64,000 bases of DNA, from positions 2,232,001 to 2,296,000 of the forward strand of contig NZ_JASTLB010000001.1 of the NCBI RefSeq assembly GCF_030499535.1, given 5' to 3'. The notes beneath the pieces were generated by a model that saw nothing but the letters and a program-made list of their open reading frames with translations, was not told the origin of the DNA and made no database searches. The position numbers and the translations under genes are program-made. The DNA comes from Streptomyces sp. TG1A-8. GTDB taxonomy: Bacteria; Actinomycetota; Actinomycetes; Streptomycetales; Streptomycetaceae. Positions 37,602 through 46,667 of the stretch are shown in pieces. Position 1 is the first letter of the stretch. Every line of letters begins with the position of its first letter.

Positions 37602-39347
37602 CTACTTCGACGCGACGCCGATGTTGAGGTAGTCGTACTGACCGCTGAAGGCCGCCGTGGAAACCAGGTTGGTGTAGTTCTGCGGGCGGGCCAGCAGGAC
37701 CTTGAAGTAGGTCAGCGGGACGAGGACGGCATCGTCCATGGTCTTCTTGTCGATCTGCGTGTAGAGGCTGTTGCGCTCGGCGTCGTCCTGGGTGCCGATC
37801 GCCTTGCTCAGCAGGTCGTTGACCGCCTTGCTGTCGTACTGCGACAGGTTGGTGTTACCGGACTGGCTGATCGCCTTGCCGTTCAGGATCTGCTGCAGGA
37901 AGCCGTAGCCGGAGGGCCAGTCGGCACCCCACTGCATCATGATCAGACCGATGTTCTGCTTCTCGGTGAACTTCGGCACACCGGCGTAGTCGGTGAAGTA
38001 CTTGCCCGACGGGTACTGCTTCAGGTTGGCGTTGATGCCGACCTTCTTCAGCGAGTTGATGATCGCCGTGGCGGCGTCGATCTCCTGCGGGCGGTCCGAG
38101 CGGGCCGAGATGTTGGTCGTGACCGAGGACTTGCCGCAGGCCTTCAGCTGCGCCTTGGCCTTGGCGGCGTCGCCCTTGTTGCCCGAGGAGGCGTAGACGT
38201 CGGACTTCTGGTAGCCCGGGATGTCCGGCGGCAGGACGGTGGAGGCGATGTCGCCGCGCACCGGGCCGCCCTCGGCGGTCTGCACCGAGACCTTGTCGAT
38301 CGCGTACTGCACGGCCTTGCGGCACTCGGCCTTGTCGAACGGCGCAACCTTGGTGTTGATCGCCATGTACACCAGGCGGCCGCCGAAGGTGTTGTCCGTG
38401 GCGGCCTTCTTCGAGTTGTCGGTGAGCACCTTGGCCTGCGTGGAGGCCTGGACGCCCGTGCCGGCGAGGTCGATCGCGTCACCGGCCAGGACGTCCTGGT
38501 CGATGGTCTCCGGGTTGACCTTCAGCTTGACGACGATCTTGTCCGGCAGCTGCTTGCGCAGCGGGTCGGTCTTCGCGTCCCAGTTGGCGTTGCGCACGAG
38601 GACGGCCTGCCTGCCGTCGTCGTAGCTCTGGAACTTGTACGAGCCCGAGGAGACGATGTGCTTGACGTAGTCGACGCCCGTGTCCTTGGCCTGCGGCACC
38701 GGAGCCGTCTGCGGGGCCGCGACCAGGTAGTCGAACTCCTGGAAGGCCTGCTTCAGGTGGAAGACGATCGTGGTGTCGTCCGGCGTCTCGATGGAGGACA
38801 GGCCCTTGGCGCTCTTGTCCTTGTAGGGGCCCTTGTACTTGTCGCCGCCGGCCAGGAACTGCTGGAAGTAGTTCGGGCCGAGGGAGAGCACGTCACGCGC
38901 GAAGTTGGAGCGCTCGACGGCGTACTTGACGTCCTTCGAGGTGATCGGCGTGCCGTCCTCGTACTTCAGGCCCGCACGCAGCTTGTACGTCCAGGTCTTG
39001 CCGCCGTCGCTCGACACGCCCTTGCTGGCCGCGAGGTCCGGGACGAGGGTGTTGCCCTTCGAACCGGGGCCCGGCTGGAAGGTCATCAGCGGACGCGCCC
39101 ACAGCCGGCTGAGGTTGTACATGTACGCGTAGTACGTGTTGCCGGGGTCGAACGAGTCCGGGACGTCGGACAGCTCGTAGGTGAGCGTGCCGCCCTTCTT
39201 GTCGGACGCGTTGACGACGCCCTTGGTCGCGGCGTTGGCCCCGGCCGACGTGTTGTCCTTCTGGTTGTCATCGGCCTTGCTGCAGCCCGCGAGAAGCAGG
39301 CTGACGGAGCCGATGGCCGCGGTGGCGGCCAGCGCTGACCTTCGCAT
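37602..39347 (-). CDS. Peptide ABC transporter substrate-binding lipoprotein (SBP_bac_5)
   Basis: 581-aa extracellular receptor of the importer. The signal peptide MRRSALAATAAIGSVSLLLAGC ends in a lipobox (LAGC), so it is anchored to the membrane. SBP_bac_5 features: KKGGTLTYELSDVPDSFDP, DGTPITSKDVKYAVERS, IVSSGSYKFQSYDDGRQAVLVRN, and the C-terminal QWGADWPSGYGFLQQIL. These bind oligopeptides, dipeptides or related compounds; the ligand is not evident. ATG 39347 was preferred to the ATG at 39368 since it gives a normal n-region. Lies between the two permease genes. Confidence 0.93.
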   Translation of the reverse strand: MRRSALAATAAIGSVSLLLAGCSKADDNQKDNTSAGANAATKGVVNASDKKGGTLTYELSDVPDSFDPGNTYYAYMYNLSRLWARPLMTFQPGPGSKGNTLVPDLAASKGVSSDGGKTWTYKLRAGLKYEDGTPITSKDVKYAVERSNFARDVLSLGPNYFQQFLAGGDKYKGPYKDKSAKGLSSIETPDDTTIVFHLKQAFQEFDYLVAAPQTAPVPQAKDTGVDYVKHIVSSGSYKFQSYDDGRQAVLVRNANWDAKTDPLRKQLPDKIVVKLKVNPETIDQDVLAGDAIDLAGTGVQASTQAKVLTDNSKKAATDNTFGGRLVYMAINTKVAPFDKAECRKAVQYAIDKVSVQTAEGGPVRGDIASTVLPPDIPGYQKSDVYASSGNKGDAAKAKAQLKACGKSSVTTNISARSDRPQEIDAATAIINSLKKVGINANLKQYPSGKYFTDYAGVPKFTEKQNIGLIMMQWGADWPSGYGFLQQILNGKAISQSGNTNLSQYDSKAVNDLLSKAIGTQDDAERNSLYTQIDKKTMDDAVLVPLTYFKVLLARPQNYTNLVSTAAFSGQYDYLNIGVASK

Positions 39348-39402
39348 GATGGGAGCTTTCCCCTCCATTGATCGGAAAATTTTCGGGCTCTCGCGGCAGG
39401 CG

Positions 39403-40401
39403 TCAGCGGCTGCGCGGGTCGAGAGCGTCGCGGAGACCGTCGCCCAGCAGGTTGAACGCCAGGACGGTCACGAAGATGGCGAGTCCAGGAACGATCATGT
39501 ACTGGGGATCGACCTGGTAGTAGGTGACCGCCTCGCGGAGCATGCCGCCCCAGGACGCCTGCGGGGGCTGGATGCCGACGCCGAGGAAGCTCAGCGACGC
39601 CTCGAAGAGGATGTTGGTCGGGATGAGCAGCGTCGAGTAGACGATGATCGGGCCGACCAGGTTGGGCATCAGCTCCCGGAACAGGATGTACGGGGCCTTG
39701 GCGCCCATGCCCCGGGAGGCGTCCACGAACTCGCGCTCGCGCAGGGCGAGGGTCTGGCCGCGGACGATCCGGCCCAGGTAGGGCCAGTTGAAGAAGCCGA
39801 TGACGAAGATGAGCACGCTCAGGTGGAGCGGCAGCCCGTTGAGGCCGAACGCGCCGCCTTGCAGGGTGGCGGAGATCGCGATGGCGAACAGCAGGAGGGG
39901 GAAGGCGAGGAAGGTGTCCATCAGCCGGCTGATGACCGAGTCGACCCGGCCGCCGTAGTAGCCCGCGACCACGCCCAGGATCGCGCCGATGACGTTGGAC
40001 AGGATGGTCGCGCCGAACGCGACGACCAGCGATACCCAGGAGCCCTCCAGGATCCGGGTGGCGATGTCGCGGCCGAACTTCGGGTCCACGCCCAGCAGGT
40101 GGTCCAGGCTCATCCCGCCCCAACTGCCCTTGGGCAGGGAGGTGTCGGGAGTGATCAGGTCCTGGTGGAAGGCGTTGGGGTCGAGGCCGAACAGGGCCTG
40201 GAGGGGGCGCGAGAGGATCGCGAGGACGATCAGCAGGATCACGATGACGCCGCCGGCGACGGCGGCCTTGTCCCTCTTGAACCGGGACCACGCGATCTGG
40301 CCCAGGGAACGACCCTCGATCTGCCCCTTACCGGCACCCTCCAGCACAGCCTCCGGCTGTGCCTCGGCTGCCGCCCCGGTGGTCTCGATCGGTGCGGTCA
40401 C
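39403..40401 (-). CDS. Peptide ABC transporter permease (OppC/DppC-type)
   Basis: 332-aa membrane subunit and first gene of the operon. A cytoplasmic N-terminus of about 55 residues leads into helix 1 (VAGGVIVILLIVLAILS); the EAA loop DASRGMGAKAPYILFRELMPN (about residues 225-245) and the end FNLLGDGLRDALDPR are diagnostic of OppC proteins. GTG 40401 has GAGAGGGG 9 bases upstream. Order OppC, binding protein, OppB, OppD, OppF on the minus strand gives a complete importer. Confidence 0.93.
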   Translation of the reverse strand: MTAPIETTGAAAEAQPEAVLEGAGKGQIEGRSLGQIAWSRFKRDKAAVAGGVIVILLIVLAILSRPLQALFGLDPNAFHQDLITPDTSLPKGSWGGMSLDHLLGVDPKFGRDIATRILEGSWVSLVVAFGATILSNVIGAILGVVAGYYGGRVDSVISRLMDTFLAFPLLLFAIAISATLQGGAFGLNGLPLHLSVLIFVIGFFNWPYLGRIVRGQTLALREREFVDASRGMGAKAPYILFRELMPNLVGPIIVYSTLLIPTNILFEASLSFLGVGIQPPQASWGGMLREAVTYYQVDPQYMIVPGLAIFVTVLAFNLLGDGLRDALDPRSR

Positions 40402-40763
40402 GGTGAGCGACCCCTCTCGCCGGTGGTGACCGGCCTGCGCCTGCCGCGGATTGCGGCTTTGTCGACTTGCCATCGATCACGAGGCCTGCGGACTCGTGTC
40501 TGAGTCGCGAGTCTTCAGCTTCGTCGCGATCACCCGCCAGGGGGGACGGGGAAAGTATGCGCAACCGTGATGCAGTCCGGGGGATTCCGTTATCCGATCG
40601 GCGGGTAACGGCGAACGGACGCGGGGCAGTTGGGACCTAACGACAATTTTTGCGTGGTTCGGGACGTTCGGCCGTCATCTACGCGCGAAGAGACGGGCCG
40701 GGAACGTGGATCCTGCCGCCGGGACTCCCCAGCGCCGTTTCCGGCGGACCGCCGGCGGACCTG
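40402..40763. other. Non-coding region before peptide ABC operon
   Basis: These 362 bases carry no gene. They must hold the promoter of the OppC-first operon on the minus strand. A+T-richer patches lie at 40549-40561 (CATACT-like box on the minus strand), 40588-40610 and 40640-40656 (ACAATTTTTGC). I cannot pick a single promoter or a clear terminator for the SseB-like gene. Confidence 0.35.
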
Positions 40764-41558
40764 TCAGTAGCCGCTGCCTACCGGAGGGTAGCCGTACCCG
40801 GTGGCCGGGGCCTGCGGCGGGGGCGGCGCCGCGTGGGCCCCGCGGTCGTAGAACGGGCGGGCGTTGGCCCGCATCCACATCACGACCGGGTCGTGCTCGT
40901 CGGTCATCGCCACCGTCGACACGGGCAGCCCCTCGGGGACGGCGCCGACGGACTGCTGCATCATCGCGCGCACCGAGTCCACCGCGGCCGGGGAGGTGTC
41001 GTACACGTCCAGGCCCAGGGCGAGGTACGGCGCGCCGAGCGCGGGCTGCACCCAGGCGCGGCGCAGCGAGCGCAGGGCCGGGGTGCGGTGGGCGTTCTGC
41101 GCGAGCAGGGCGTAGAACTGCGGGATCTCGATGCCGGGTTCGGACAGGCGCAGCGGGCCGGCGGGCTGGCGGTCCAGGCCGGTGGCGATGCGGCGCAGGT
41201 CCGGCCAGGGGACGCCGACGCCGCCGCCGGGGGCGTGCGGGTTGAGCCAGAGGCCGTAGTGGTCCGGGTAGAGCGTGCGGGCCACGTCGAGCCCGTCGGC
41301 CACCTCGTAGGAGCGGTTCCAGCCACTGGCCGACAACTCCTGCGCGGACGTCACGCAGGGGGCGTAGGGGAAGCCGTCCACCTCCATGTTCCCGTACTGG
41401 GCGTCCGGGGATCCGGCCTGGCCGTGCCACAGCAGCATCCAGACCTGGCCGGAGGACGGGGTGGCGAGGGCGCGCAGCAGTGCCTCGTAGGCGTCGTAGC
41501 GCCCGGGGGTGACCTGGCGCAGCATGTGTTCGACACTGCCGCTCGGGCTCGCGCTCAC
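40764..41558 (-). CDS. SseB-like protein (paralogue 1)
   Basis: 264-aa protein with an N-terminal SseB-type domain (WMLLWHGQAGSPDAQYGNMEVDGFPYAPCVTSAQELSAS region) and an SseB C-terminal domain ending YDTSPAAVDSVRAMMQQS...VMWMRANARPFYDRG. SseB is named for enhanced serine sensitivity in E. coli; its biochemical role is unknown. The last ~20 residues are Pro/Ala/Gly/Tyr-rich (PPPPQAPATGYGYPPVGSGY). GTG 41558 is 12 bases after GAAGGGG. A paralogue sits 300 bases upstream on the same strand. The TAAGCT hexamer on the minus strand near 41606-41611 may be its -10 box. Confidence 0.72.
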   Translation of the reverse strand: MSASPSGSVEHMLRQVTPGRYDAYEALLRALATPSSGQVWMLLWHGQAGSPDAQYGNMEVDGFPYAPCVTSAQELSASGWNRSYEVADGLDVARTLYPDHYGLWLNPHAPGGGVGVPWPDLRRIATGLDRQPAGPLRLSEPGIEIPQFYALLAQNAHRTPALRSLRRAWVQPALGAPYLALGLDVYDTSPAAVDSVRAMMQQSVGAVPEGLPVSTVAMTDEHDPVVMWMRANARPFYDRGAHAAPPPPQAPATGYGYPPVGSGY

Positions 41559-41855
41559 CTGTCTTACCGCCCCTTCTCGTGGAGTGCCCCGCGTGTGGGG
41601 GACAGCTTATGCGTCCGGTGGCCCGGGGCCCGGTGTCCGTCCGCGGCCCCCGGCGTCCCCCGGGCCGGGCGGCGGTGCCGGCCGCTGGGGCCCGTCGTCC
41701 GGACCCCGCCGGGCTCGCGGGCCCCGGCACCGCACCCCGCCGCGCCGTCGTCGGCTGCCGCGGCTGCCGCGGCTGCGCCGTGACGCCCTCCCCCGCCTCG
41801 CGGTGCACGGCGCCGGACCCCGCTCCCCGATCCGGCCGGATCCGAACGAAAGACC

Positions 41856-42623
41856 CTAGTGGCCGAACTGGTAGAAGGGACGGACGCTGGTCCTGAGCCA
41901 GTCGGCCACCGGGTCCTGGGCCACGTCCAGCAGCACCAGGTTGACCGGCCACCTGACCGGGACCCTGCCGAGGGCCCTGCCGAGGGCTTCCAGGGGGAGG
42001 GCCCTGAGGTCGCCCTCCGTCTGGGACAGCTCCACGCCCACGAACATCACCGGTTCGGCCGTCTCGACGGCGGCCAGGCAGCGGCGGGCCGCCAGGACCA
42101 CGCCCGTCCCGGCGAACTCGGCGGAGGCGGCGGAGAGGAAGTCGACCGGGTCGTCCTGCCAGTCGGGCTCGAAGAGGCGGACGCGGCCGCCGGAGCCGGG
42201 TCCGTCCAGCGGGGTGCGGCCGGTCCGGCACAGCTCGGCCACCGCCTCCGGCGGGAGCGGGACGCCGACCACCCCGCCGGGGTTGACGGCGATGCCCGCC
42301 TGCGGGGGCAGGCCGCGGGCGAACTCCACGGCCGGGGCGATGGTGTAGGACAGGTGGGAGCCGGCCGCCTGGCGGAACTGCTCCTCGGAGCTGAAGACCG
42401 GCACGTAGACCTGGCCGTCGATCTCCAGGGTGGGCAGGTCCAGCGCGCCGCTGTGCGGGCCGCCGCCGTTGGGCAGCGGGACCCAGACGAAGCTGCGGCC
42501 CAGGACCTCCACGATCCGGCCGCCGGCGCCGGGTGCCCCGAGGGAGACCGAGAGCACCTCCTCCAGCTCGTTGCCGGGCCAACCGCCGTGCGGGTGGGGG
42601 TGCGCCTGTGCCGGGAAGTCCAT
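41856..42623 (-). CDS. SseB-like protein (paralogue 2)
   Basis: 255-aa paralogue of the preceding SseB-like protein. Shared end WLRTSVRPFYQFG corresponds to WMRANARPFYDRG in paralogue 1. The SseB N-terminal domain reads VLGRSFVWVPLPNGGG...LEIDGQVYVPVFSSEEQFRQAAG, and the C-terminal domain starts around VRLFEPDWQDDPVDFLSAAS. Overall identity to paralogue 1 is low in the middle, so the duplication is old or the two have diverged in role. ATG 42623 has no strong ribosome site. Gap to paralogue 1 (41559-41855) holds no gene. Confidence 0.72.
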   Translation of the reverse strand: MDFPAQAHPHPHGGWPGNELEEVLSVSLGAPGAGGRIVEVLGRSFVWVPLPNGGGPHSGALDLPTLEIDGQVYVPVFSSEEQFRQAAGSHLSYTIAPAVEFARGLPPQAGIAVNPGGVVGVPLPPEAVAELCRTGRTPLDGPGSGGRVRLFEPDWQDDPVDFLSAASAEFAGTGVVLAARRCLAAVETAEPVMFVGVELSQTEGDLRALPLEALGRALGRVPVRWPVNLVLLDVAQDPVADWLRTSVRPFYQFGH

Positions 42624-42687
42624 CTGCCTACCGCCTGCCGAGAACCGTGCTGTGGCCCAAAAGGCTAACGGGTGCCCGGGGCGGTCC

Positions 42688-43356
42688 TCAGCCGGTGAAC
42701 ACGATCCGCCGCAGGGCGTCCGCCGCGGCCCGGTCCAGCAGGACCGCCGAGCCGCATCCCGCGGGCGGCTCCCCCCTCTCCACCGCGTCCAGCAGGCGGG
42801 CGCTCGCCCTGCGGTGGCGCCGGAAGGCGTACCGGGACACGCCCCGGCCGCGCTCGCGCTGGCCCTCCCGGGCGGTGCCGGGGGCGACGTCGAGCAGGAG
42901 CAGGTGCAGGGTGCCGCCGCGGCGGCGCGCCTCGTGGGCCAGCCAGGCGCGCACCCAGGCCTGGGTGCCGCAGTCGTGCACGACGGCTCCCTCCCCGGTG
43001 CGCAGGACGCGGCGCAGCCCGGCGTAGTGGGCGAGGCGGACCAGGGGGCGGTAGAGGGCGTACGGCAGGCGGCGGGGCAGGCGGGCCGCCCAGCGGTCGC
43101 GGGCGTCCTGGGAGTCGACGCGGTGACCGGGGACGGCGCGGCGCATCAGCGTGGACTTGCCGCTGCCGGGCAGGCCGGTGACCACCACCAGGTCGCGGGG
43201 GCCGAAGAGCAGGGCGTGCGGACTGCGGCCGGCGCGGTCGCGCAGGTCACGGACGACCGGGGCCGGGCGCCCGGCCGCGCGCCGGCGGGCCGGGGCGGAG
43301 GGCTGCTGCGGTACCGCGACACCGGCGGTGGCGGCGCAGGCCGTGGTCCTGTTCAC
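42688..43356 (-). CDS. P-loop ATP-binding protein (AAA/kinase-like)
   Basis: 222-aa protein with Walker A VVVTGLPGSGKSTLMRRAV (about residues 57-75), typical of small kinases and zeta-toxin-like or adenylylsulfate-kinase-like P-loop proteins. VDSQDARDRWA and the arginine-rich VSRYAFRRHRRASARLLDAV may be the substrate and lid regions. LHLLLLDVAPGTAREGQRERGRG follows a strand. No specific substrate is recognised. GTG 43356 has GGGAGGA 8 bases upstream; longer in-frame starts exist (43392) without support. Divergent from the glycine riboswitch; 65 bases downstream lies SseB-like paralogue 2. Confidence 0.75.
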   Translation of the reverse strand: MNRTTACAATAGVAVPQQPSAPARRRAAGRPAPVVRDLRDRAGRSPHALLFGPRDLVVVTGLPGSGKSTLMRRAVPGHRVDSQDARDRWAARLPRRLPYALYRPLVRLAHYAGLRRVLRTGEGAVVHDCGTQAWVRAWLAHEARRRGGTLHLLLLDVAPGTAREGQRERGRGVSRYAFRRHRRASARLLDAVERGEPPAGCGSAVLLDRAAADALRRIVFTG

Positions 43357-43476
43357 CGTGATCGTCCTCCCCAGTGGGCACGGTCGTCTCATGCCCGTCG
43401 CGTGTAAAGGGAAGGTAATGCCCGATGTCCGGCGGTTCGGTGCGCGTTCGACCACAGGTCCGTCACGACGAGCCGC

Positions 43477-43482
43477 TATAGT
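43477..43482 (+). promoter_or_regulatory. Probable -10 box for gcvT operon
   Basis: TATAGT lies 30-40 bases before the first glycine aptamer and is the best -10 hexamer in this gap. No matching -35 at normal spacing, so confidence is moderate. Transcription would begin near 43489. Confidence 0.45.
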
Positions 43483-43511
43483 GTGCCCCCCAACTGCATA
43501 CCGGCCGCTTG

Positions 43512-43733
43512 AATCCGCGCGGGAGAGTCCCCGGCAGCACTGACGCCGGGGCGCCGAAGGAGCAAGTCCCTCCCTTGAATCTCTCAGGCCCCGTTACCGC
43601 GCGGGCGAGGCACATCTGAAAAGCGGGCCGCCGTGACGGCGGTCCCACCCACGGTGCAAGCCGTCGACCACTCCCAGCGAGGGTCGCGGCGAACCTCTCA
43701 GGTTCCGATGACAGATGGGGAGGAAGATTCCTC
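43512..43733 (+). ncRNA. Tandem glycine riboswitch
   Basis: Two glycine aptamers in series upstream of gcvT. Aptamer 1 (about 43512-43620) has the conserved blocks GGGAGAG (43521-43527), GCGCCGAAGGAGCAA (about 43551-43565) and AATCTCTCAGGC (about 43578-43589), ending near CACATCTGAAAAGCG. Aptamer 2 (about 43625-43733) shows ACGGTGCAAGCCG, GGCGAACCTCTCAGGTTCC and GATGACAGATGGGGAGG. Paired aptamers are usual for glycine riboswitches. In S. griseus glycine riboswitches have been shown to activate glycine cleavage genes. The hairpin between GAGGAA and TTCCTC (43720-43733) overlaps the end of aptamer 2 and may be part of the expression platform. Confidence 0.92.
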
Positions 43734-43762
43734 GCCCGTCATCCCTGGGAGACGACCGACCG

Positions 43763-44890
43763 ATGAGCAGCACCGACCCCACCGGACCGCGCCGTACCGC
43801 GCTCGATGCCCTGCACCGCTCGCTCGGCGCGACGATGACCGACTTCGCCGGCTGGGACATGCCCCTGCGCTACGGCTCCGAACGCGACGAGCACATCGCC
43901 GTGCGGACCCGGGCCGGCCTCTTCGACCTCTCCCACATGGGCGAGATCACCGTCACCGGCGCCGGAGCGGCCGCCCTCCTGAACCACGCCCTGGTCGGCG
44001 ACATCGCCTCCGTCGGCGTCGGCCGCGCCCGCTACACCATGATTTGCCGGGCCGACGGCGGCATCCTGGACGACCTGATCGTCTACCGCCTGGCCGAGGC
44101 GGAGTACCTGGTCGTGGCCAACGCCTCCAACGCCCAGGTGGTGCTGGACGCGCTGACCGAGCGGGCCGGGGGCTTCGCCGCCGAGGTCCGTAACGACCGG
44201 GACGCGTACGCCCTGATCGCGGTCCAGGGCCCGCGGTCCCCCGGCATCCTGAAGTCCCTCACGGACGCCGACCTGGACGGCCTGAAGTACTACGCCGGCC
44301 TGCCCGGCACGGTCGCCGGCGTGCCGGCACTGATCGCCCGTACCGGCTACACCGGCGAGGACGGCTTCGAGCTGTTCGTGAAGCCGGAGCACGCCGTGGA
44401 GCTGTGGCAGGCGCTGACCGGGGCCGGTGAGGGCGTCGGCCTGGTGCCGTGCGGCCTGTCCTGCCGGGACACGCTGCGCCTGGAGGCGGGCATGCCGCTG
44501 TACGGGCACGAGCTGACCACGTCCCTGACGCCGTTCGACGCCGGGCTCGGCCGGGTGGTGAAGTTCGAGAAGGAGGGCGACTTCGTGGGCCGCGAGGCGC
44601 TGGCCGAGGCCGCCTCCCGGGCCCGGGAGAACCCGCCGCGGGTCCTGGTGGGCCTGGTCGCCGAGGGCCGCCGGGTGCCGCGCGCCGGGTACGCCGTCGT
44701 CGCGGGCGGCGCCCGGATCGGCGAGGTCACCTCCGGCGCCCCCTCCCCCACCCTGGGCAGGCCGATCGCCATGGCCTACGTCGACGCGGCGTACGCGGCG
44801 CCGGGCACCGGGGGCGTCGGCGTGGACATCCGGGGCACCCACGAGCCGTACCAGGTCGTGGCACTGCCCTTCTACAAGCGCCGGAAGTGA
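43763..44890 (+). CDS. gcvT: Aminomethyltransferase (glycine cleavage T-protein)
   Basis: 375-aa T-protein that transfers the methylene group of the aminomethyl-lipoyl H-protein to tetrahydrofolate, releasing ammonia. Motifs: TDFAGWDMPLRYG, LFDLSHMGEITVTG near the N-terminus, RTGYTGEDGFELFVK and GLSCRDTLRLEAGMPLYGHEL with the catalytic Asp region. ATG 43763 is close behind the riboswitch, with GGGAG 11 bases upstream. First gene of the operon gcvT-gcvH-glyA, all on the plus strand. No gcvP in the window; the P-protein must be elsewhere. Confidence 0.96.
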   Translation: MSSTDPTGPRRTALDALHRSLGATMTDFAGWDMPLRYGSERDEHIAVRTRAGLFDLSHMGEITVTGAGAAALLNHALVGDIASVGVGRARYTMICRADGGILDDLIVYRLAEAEYLVVANASNAQVVLDALTERAGGFAAEVRNDRDAYALIAVQGPRSPGILKSLTDADLDGLKYYAGLPGTVAGVPALIARTGYTGEDGFELFVKPEHAVELWQALTGAGEGVGLVPCGLSCRDTLRLEAGMPLYGHELTTSLTPFDAGLGRVVKFEKEGDFVGREALAEAASRARENPPRVLVGLVAEGRRVPRAGYAVVAGGARIGEVTSGAPSPTLGRPIAMAYVDAAYAAPGTGGVGVDIRGTHEPYQVVALPFYKRRK

Positions 44891-44998
44891 CACCGCCGTG
44901 CCCGCGGCGGTGATGTCGGGCACACCGGCACCGCTCACGCGCGCCCTCAGCACTCCCCCCTTCACCAGCACTCCCCCGCGTACAGGAGAATTCAGGCC

Positions 44999-45376
44999 AT
45001 GAGCAACCCCCAGCAGCTGCGCTACAGCACGGAGCACGAGTGGCTGTCCGCCGCCGAGGACGGCGTCGCGACGGTCGGCATCACCGAGTTCGCGGCCAAC
45101 GCGCTCGGCGACGTCGTCTTCGCCCAGCTCCCCGAGGTCGGCTCCACGGTGACCGCGGGCGAGACCTGCGGCGAGCTGGAGTCGACCAAGTCGGTCTCCG
45201 ACCTGTACTCGCCGGTCACCGGTGAGATCACCGAGATCAACGAGGACGTCGTCGCCGACCCCTCGCTGGTGAACTCCGCCCCCTTCGAGGGCGGATGGCT
45301 GTTCCGGGTGCGCGTCACGGAGGAGCCGGCCGGCCTGCTCTCGGCCGACGAGTACACCGCCCAGAACGCCGGCTGA
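44999..45376 (+). CDS. gcvH: Glycine cleavage system H-protein
   Basis: 125-aa lipoyl carrier that shuttles the aminomethyl group between P, T and L proteins. The lipoylated lysine is in [17 protein letters not shown] (about residue 63), flanked by HEWL and the [15 protein letters not shown] block. Size and motif order match the family. AGGAGAATTCAGGCC precedes the ATG, a fairly long spacing. It begins 108 bases after gcvT and 14 bases before glyA, so the three genes are likely one transcript under the riboswitch. Confidence 0.96.
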   Translation: MSNPQQLRYSTEHEWLSAAEDGVATVGITEFAANALGDVVFAQLPEVGSTVTAGETCGELESTKSVSDLYSPVTGEITEINEDVVADPSLVNSAPFEGGWLFRVRVTEEPAGLLSADEYTAQNAG

Positions 45377-45390
45377 GGAGTCGTGGCCGT

Positions 45391-46656
45391 ATGACTGTCC
45401 TGAACACGCCCCTGCACGAGCTGGACCCGGAGATCGCCGCCGCGGTCGACGCCGAGCTGGTCCGCCAGCAGTCGACGCTGGAGATGATCGCCTCCGAGAA
45501 CTTCGCGCCGCTGGCGGTGATGGAGGCGCAGGGCTCGGTCCTGACCAACAAGTACGCCGAGGGCTACCCGGGCCGCCGCTACTACGGCGGCTGCGAGCAC
45601 GTCGACGTCGCCGAGCAGATCGCCATCGACCGGATCAAGGAGCTGTTCGGCGCCGAGTACGCCAACGTGCAGCCCCACTCCGGCGCCTCCGCCAACCAGG
45701 CGGCCCTCTTCGCGCTGGCCCGGCCCGGGGACACCATCCTCGGCCTGGACCTGGCGCACGGCGGCCACCTCACCCACGGGATGCGGCTGAACTTCTCCGG
45801 CAAGCAGTTCGACGTGGTCGCCTACCACGTGGACACGGAGACCGGCCTGGTCGACATGGCCGAGGTCGAGCGGCTGGCCAAGGAGCACCGCCCGAAGGTG
45901 ATCATCGCCGGCTGGTCGGCGTACCCGCGGCAGCTGGACTTCGCCGCGTTCCGCCGGATCGCCGACGAGGTCGAGGCGTACCTGTGGGTCGACATGGCGC
46001 ACTTCGCGGGCCTGGTCGCGGCGGGCCTGCACCCGAACCCGGTCGAGTACGCCGACGTCGTCACCTCCACCACGCACAAGACGCTGGGCGGTCCGCGCGG
46101 CGGCGTCATCCTCGCCCGGCAGGAGTTCGCGAAGAAGCTGAACTCGTCCGTCTTCCCCGGTTTCCAGGGCGGTCCCCTGGAGCACGTGATCGCGGCCAAG
46201 GCGGTCTCCTTCAAGGTCGCCGCCTCGGAGGAGTTCAAGGAGCGCCAGCGGCGTACCGTGGAGGGAGCGCGGATCCTCGCCGAGCGGCTGACGGCCGCCG
46301 ACGCCCGCGCGGCCGGCGTGAACGTCCTGTCCGGCGGCACGGACGTCCACCTCGTCCTGGTGGACCTGCGCGCCTCCGAGCTGGACGGCCGGCAGGCCGA
46401 GGACCGGCTGCACGAGGTCGGCATCACGGTCAACCGCAACGCGGTCCCGGACGACCCGCGCCCGCCGATGGTCACGTCGGGCCTGCGGATCGGCACGCCC
46501 GCACTGGCCACCCGCGGCTTCACCGCCGAGGACTTCGCCGAGGTCGCGGACGTGATCGCCGAGACGCTCAAGCCGTCCTGCGACACGGAGTCCCTCAAGG
46601 CCCGGGTGAAGGCCCTGGCCGGCAAGCACCCGCTGTACCCGGGTCTGAACAAGTAG
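45391..46656 (+). CDS. glyA: Serine hydroxymethyltransferase
   Basis: 421-aa PLP enzyme interconverting serine and glycine with transfer of a one-carbon unit to tetrahydrofolate. The PLP lysine is in [16 protein letters not shown] (about residue 230); [24 protein letters not shown] and [13 protein letters not shown] are family blocks. The ATG at 45391 starts [19 protein letters not shown]. Together with gcvT and gcvH it consumes glycine: one molecule is split to make methylene-THF, another is turned to serine. A 17-bp hairpin follows before sdaA. Confidence 0.97.
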   Translation: MTVLNTPLHELDPEIAAAVDAELVRQQSTLEMIASENFAPLAVMEAQGSVLTNKYAEGYPGRRYYGGCEHVDVAEQIAIDRIKELFGAEYANVQPHSGASANQAALFALARPGDTILGLDLAHGGHLTHGMRLNFSGKQFDVVAYHVDTETGLVDMAEVERLAKEHRPKVIIAGWSAYPRQLDFAAFRRIADEVEAYLWVDMAHFAGLVAAGLHPNPVEYADVVTSTTHKTLGGPRGGVILARQEFAKKLNSSVFPGFQGGPLEHVIAAKAVSFKVAASEEFKERQRRTVEGARILAERLTAADARAAGVNVLSGGTDVHLVLVDLRASELDGRQAEDRLHEVGITVNRNAVPDDPRPPMVTSGLRIGTPALATRGFTAEDFAEVADVIAETLKPSCDTESLKARVKALAGKHPLYPGLNK

Positions 46657-46667
46657 ATCCGTTCCAC

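Noticed and set aside
41752-41778. Tandem CGGCTGCCG nonamer in the gap between SseB-like genes
   Set aside because: Only two full copies and a partial one in G+C-rich filler; not CRISPR or a regulatory iteron.
43715-43762. Upstream in-frame ATG of gcvT at 43715
   Set aside because: It lies in the second aptamer and expression platform of the glycine riboswitch; ATG 43763 fits the family start.
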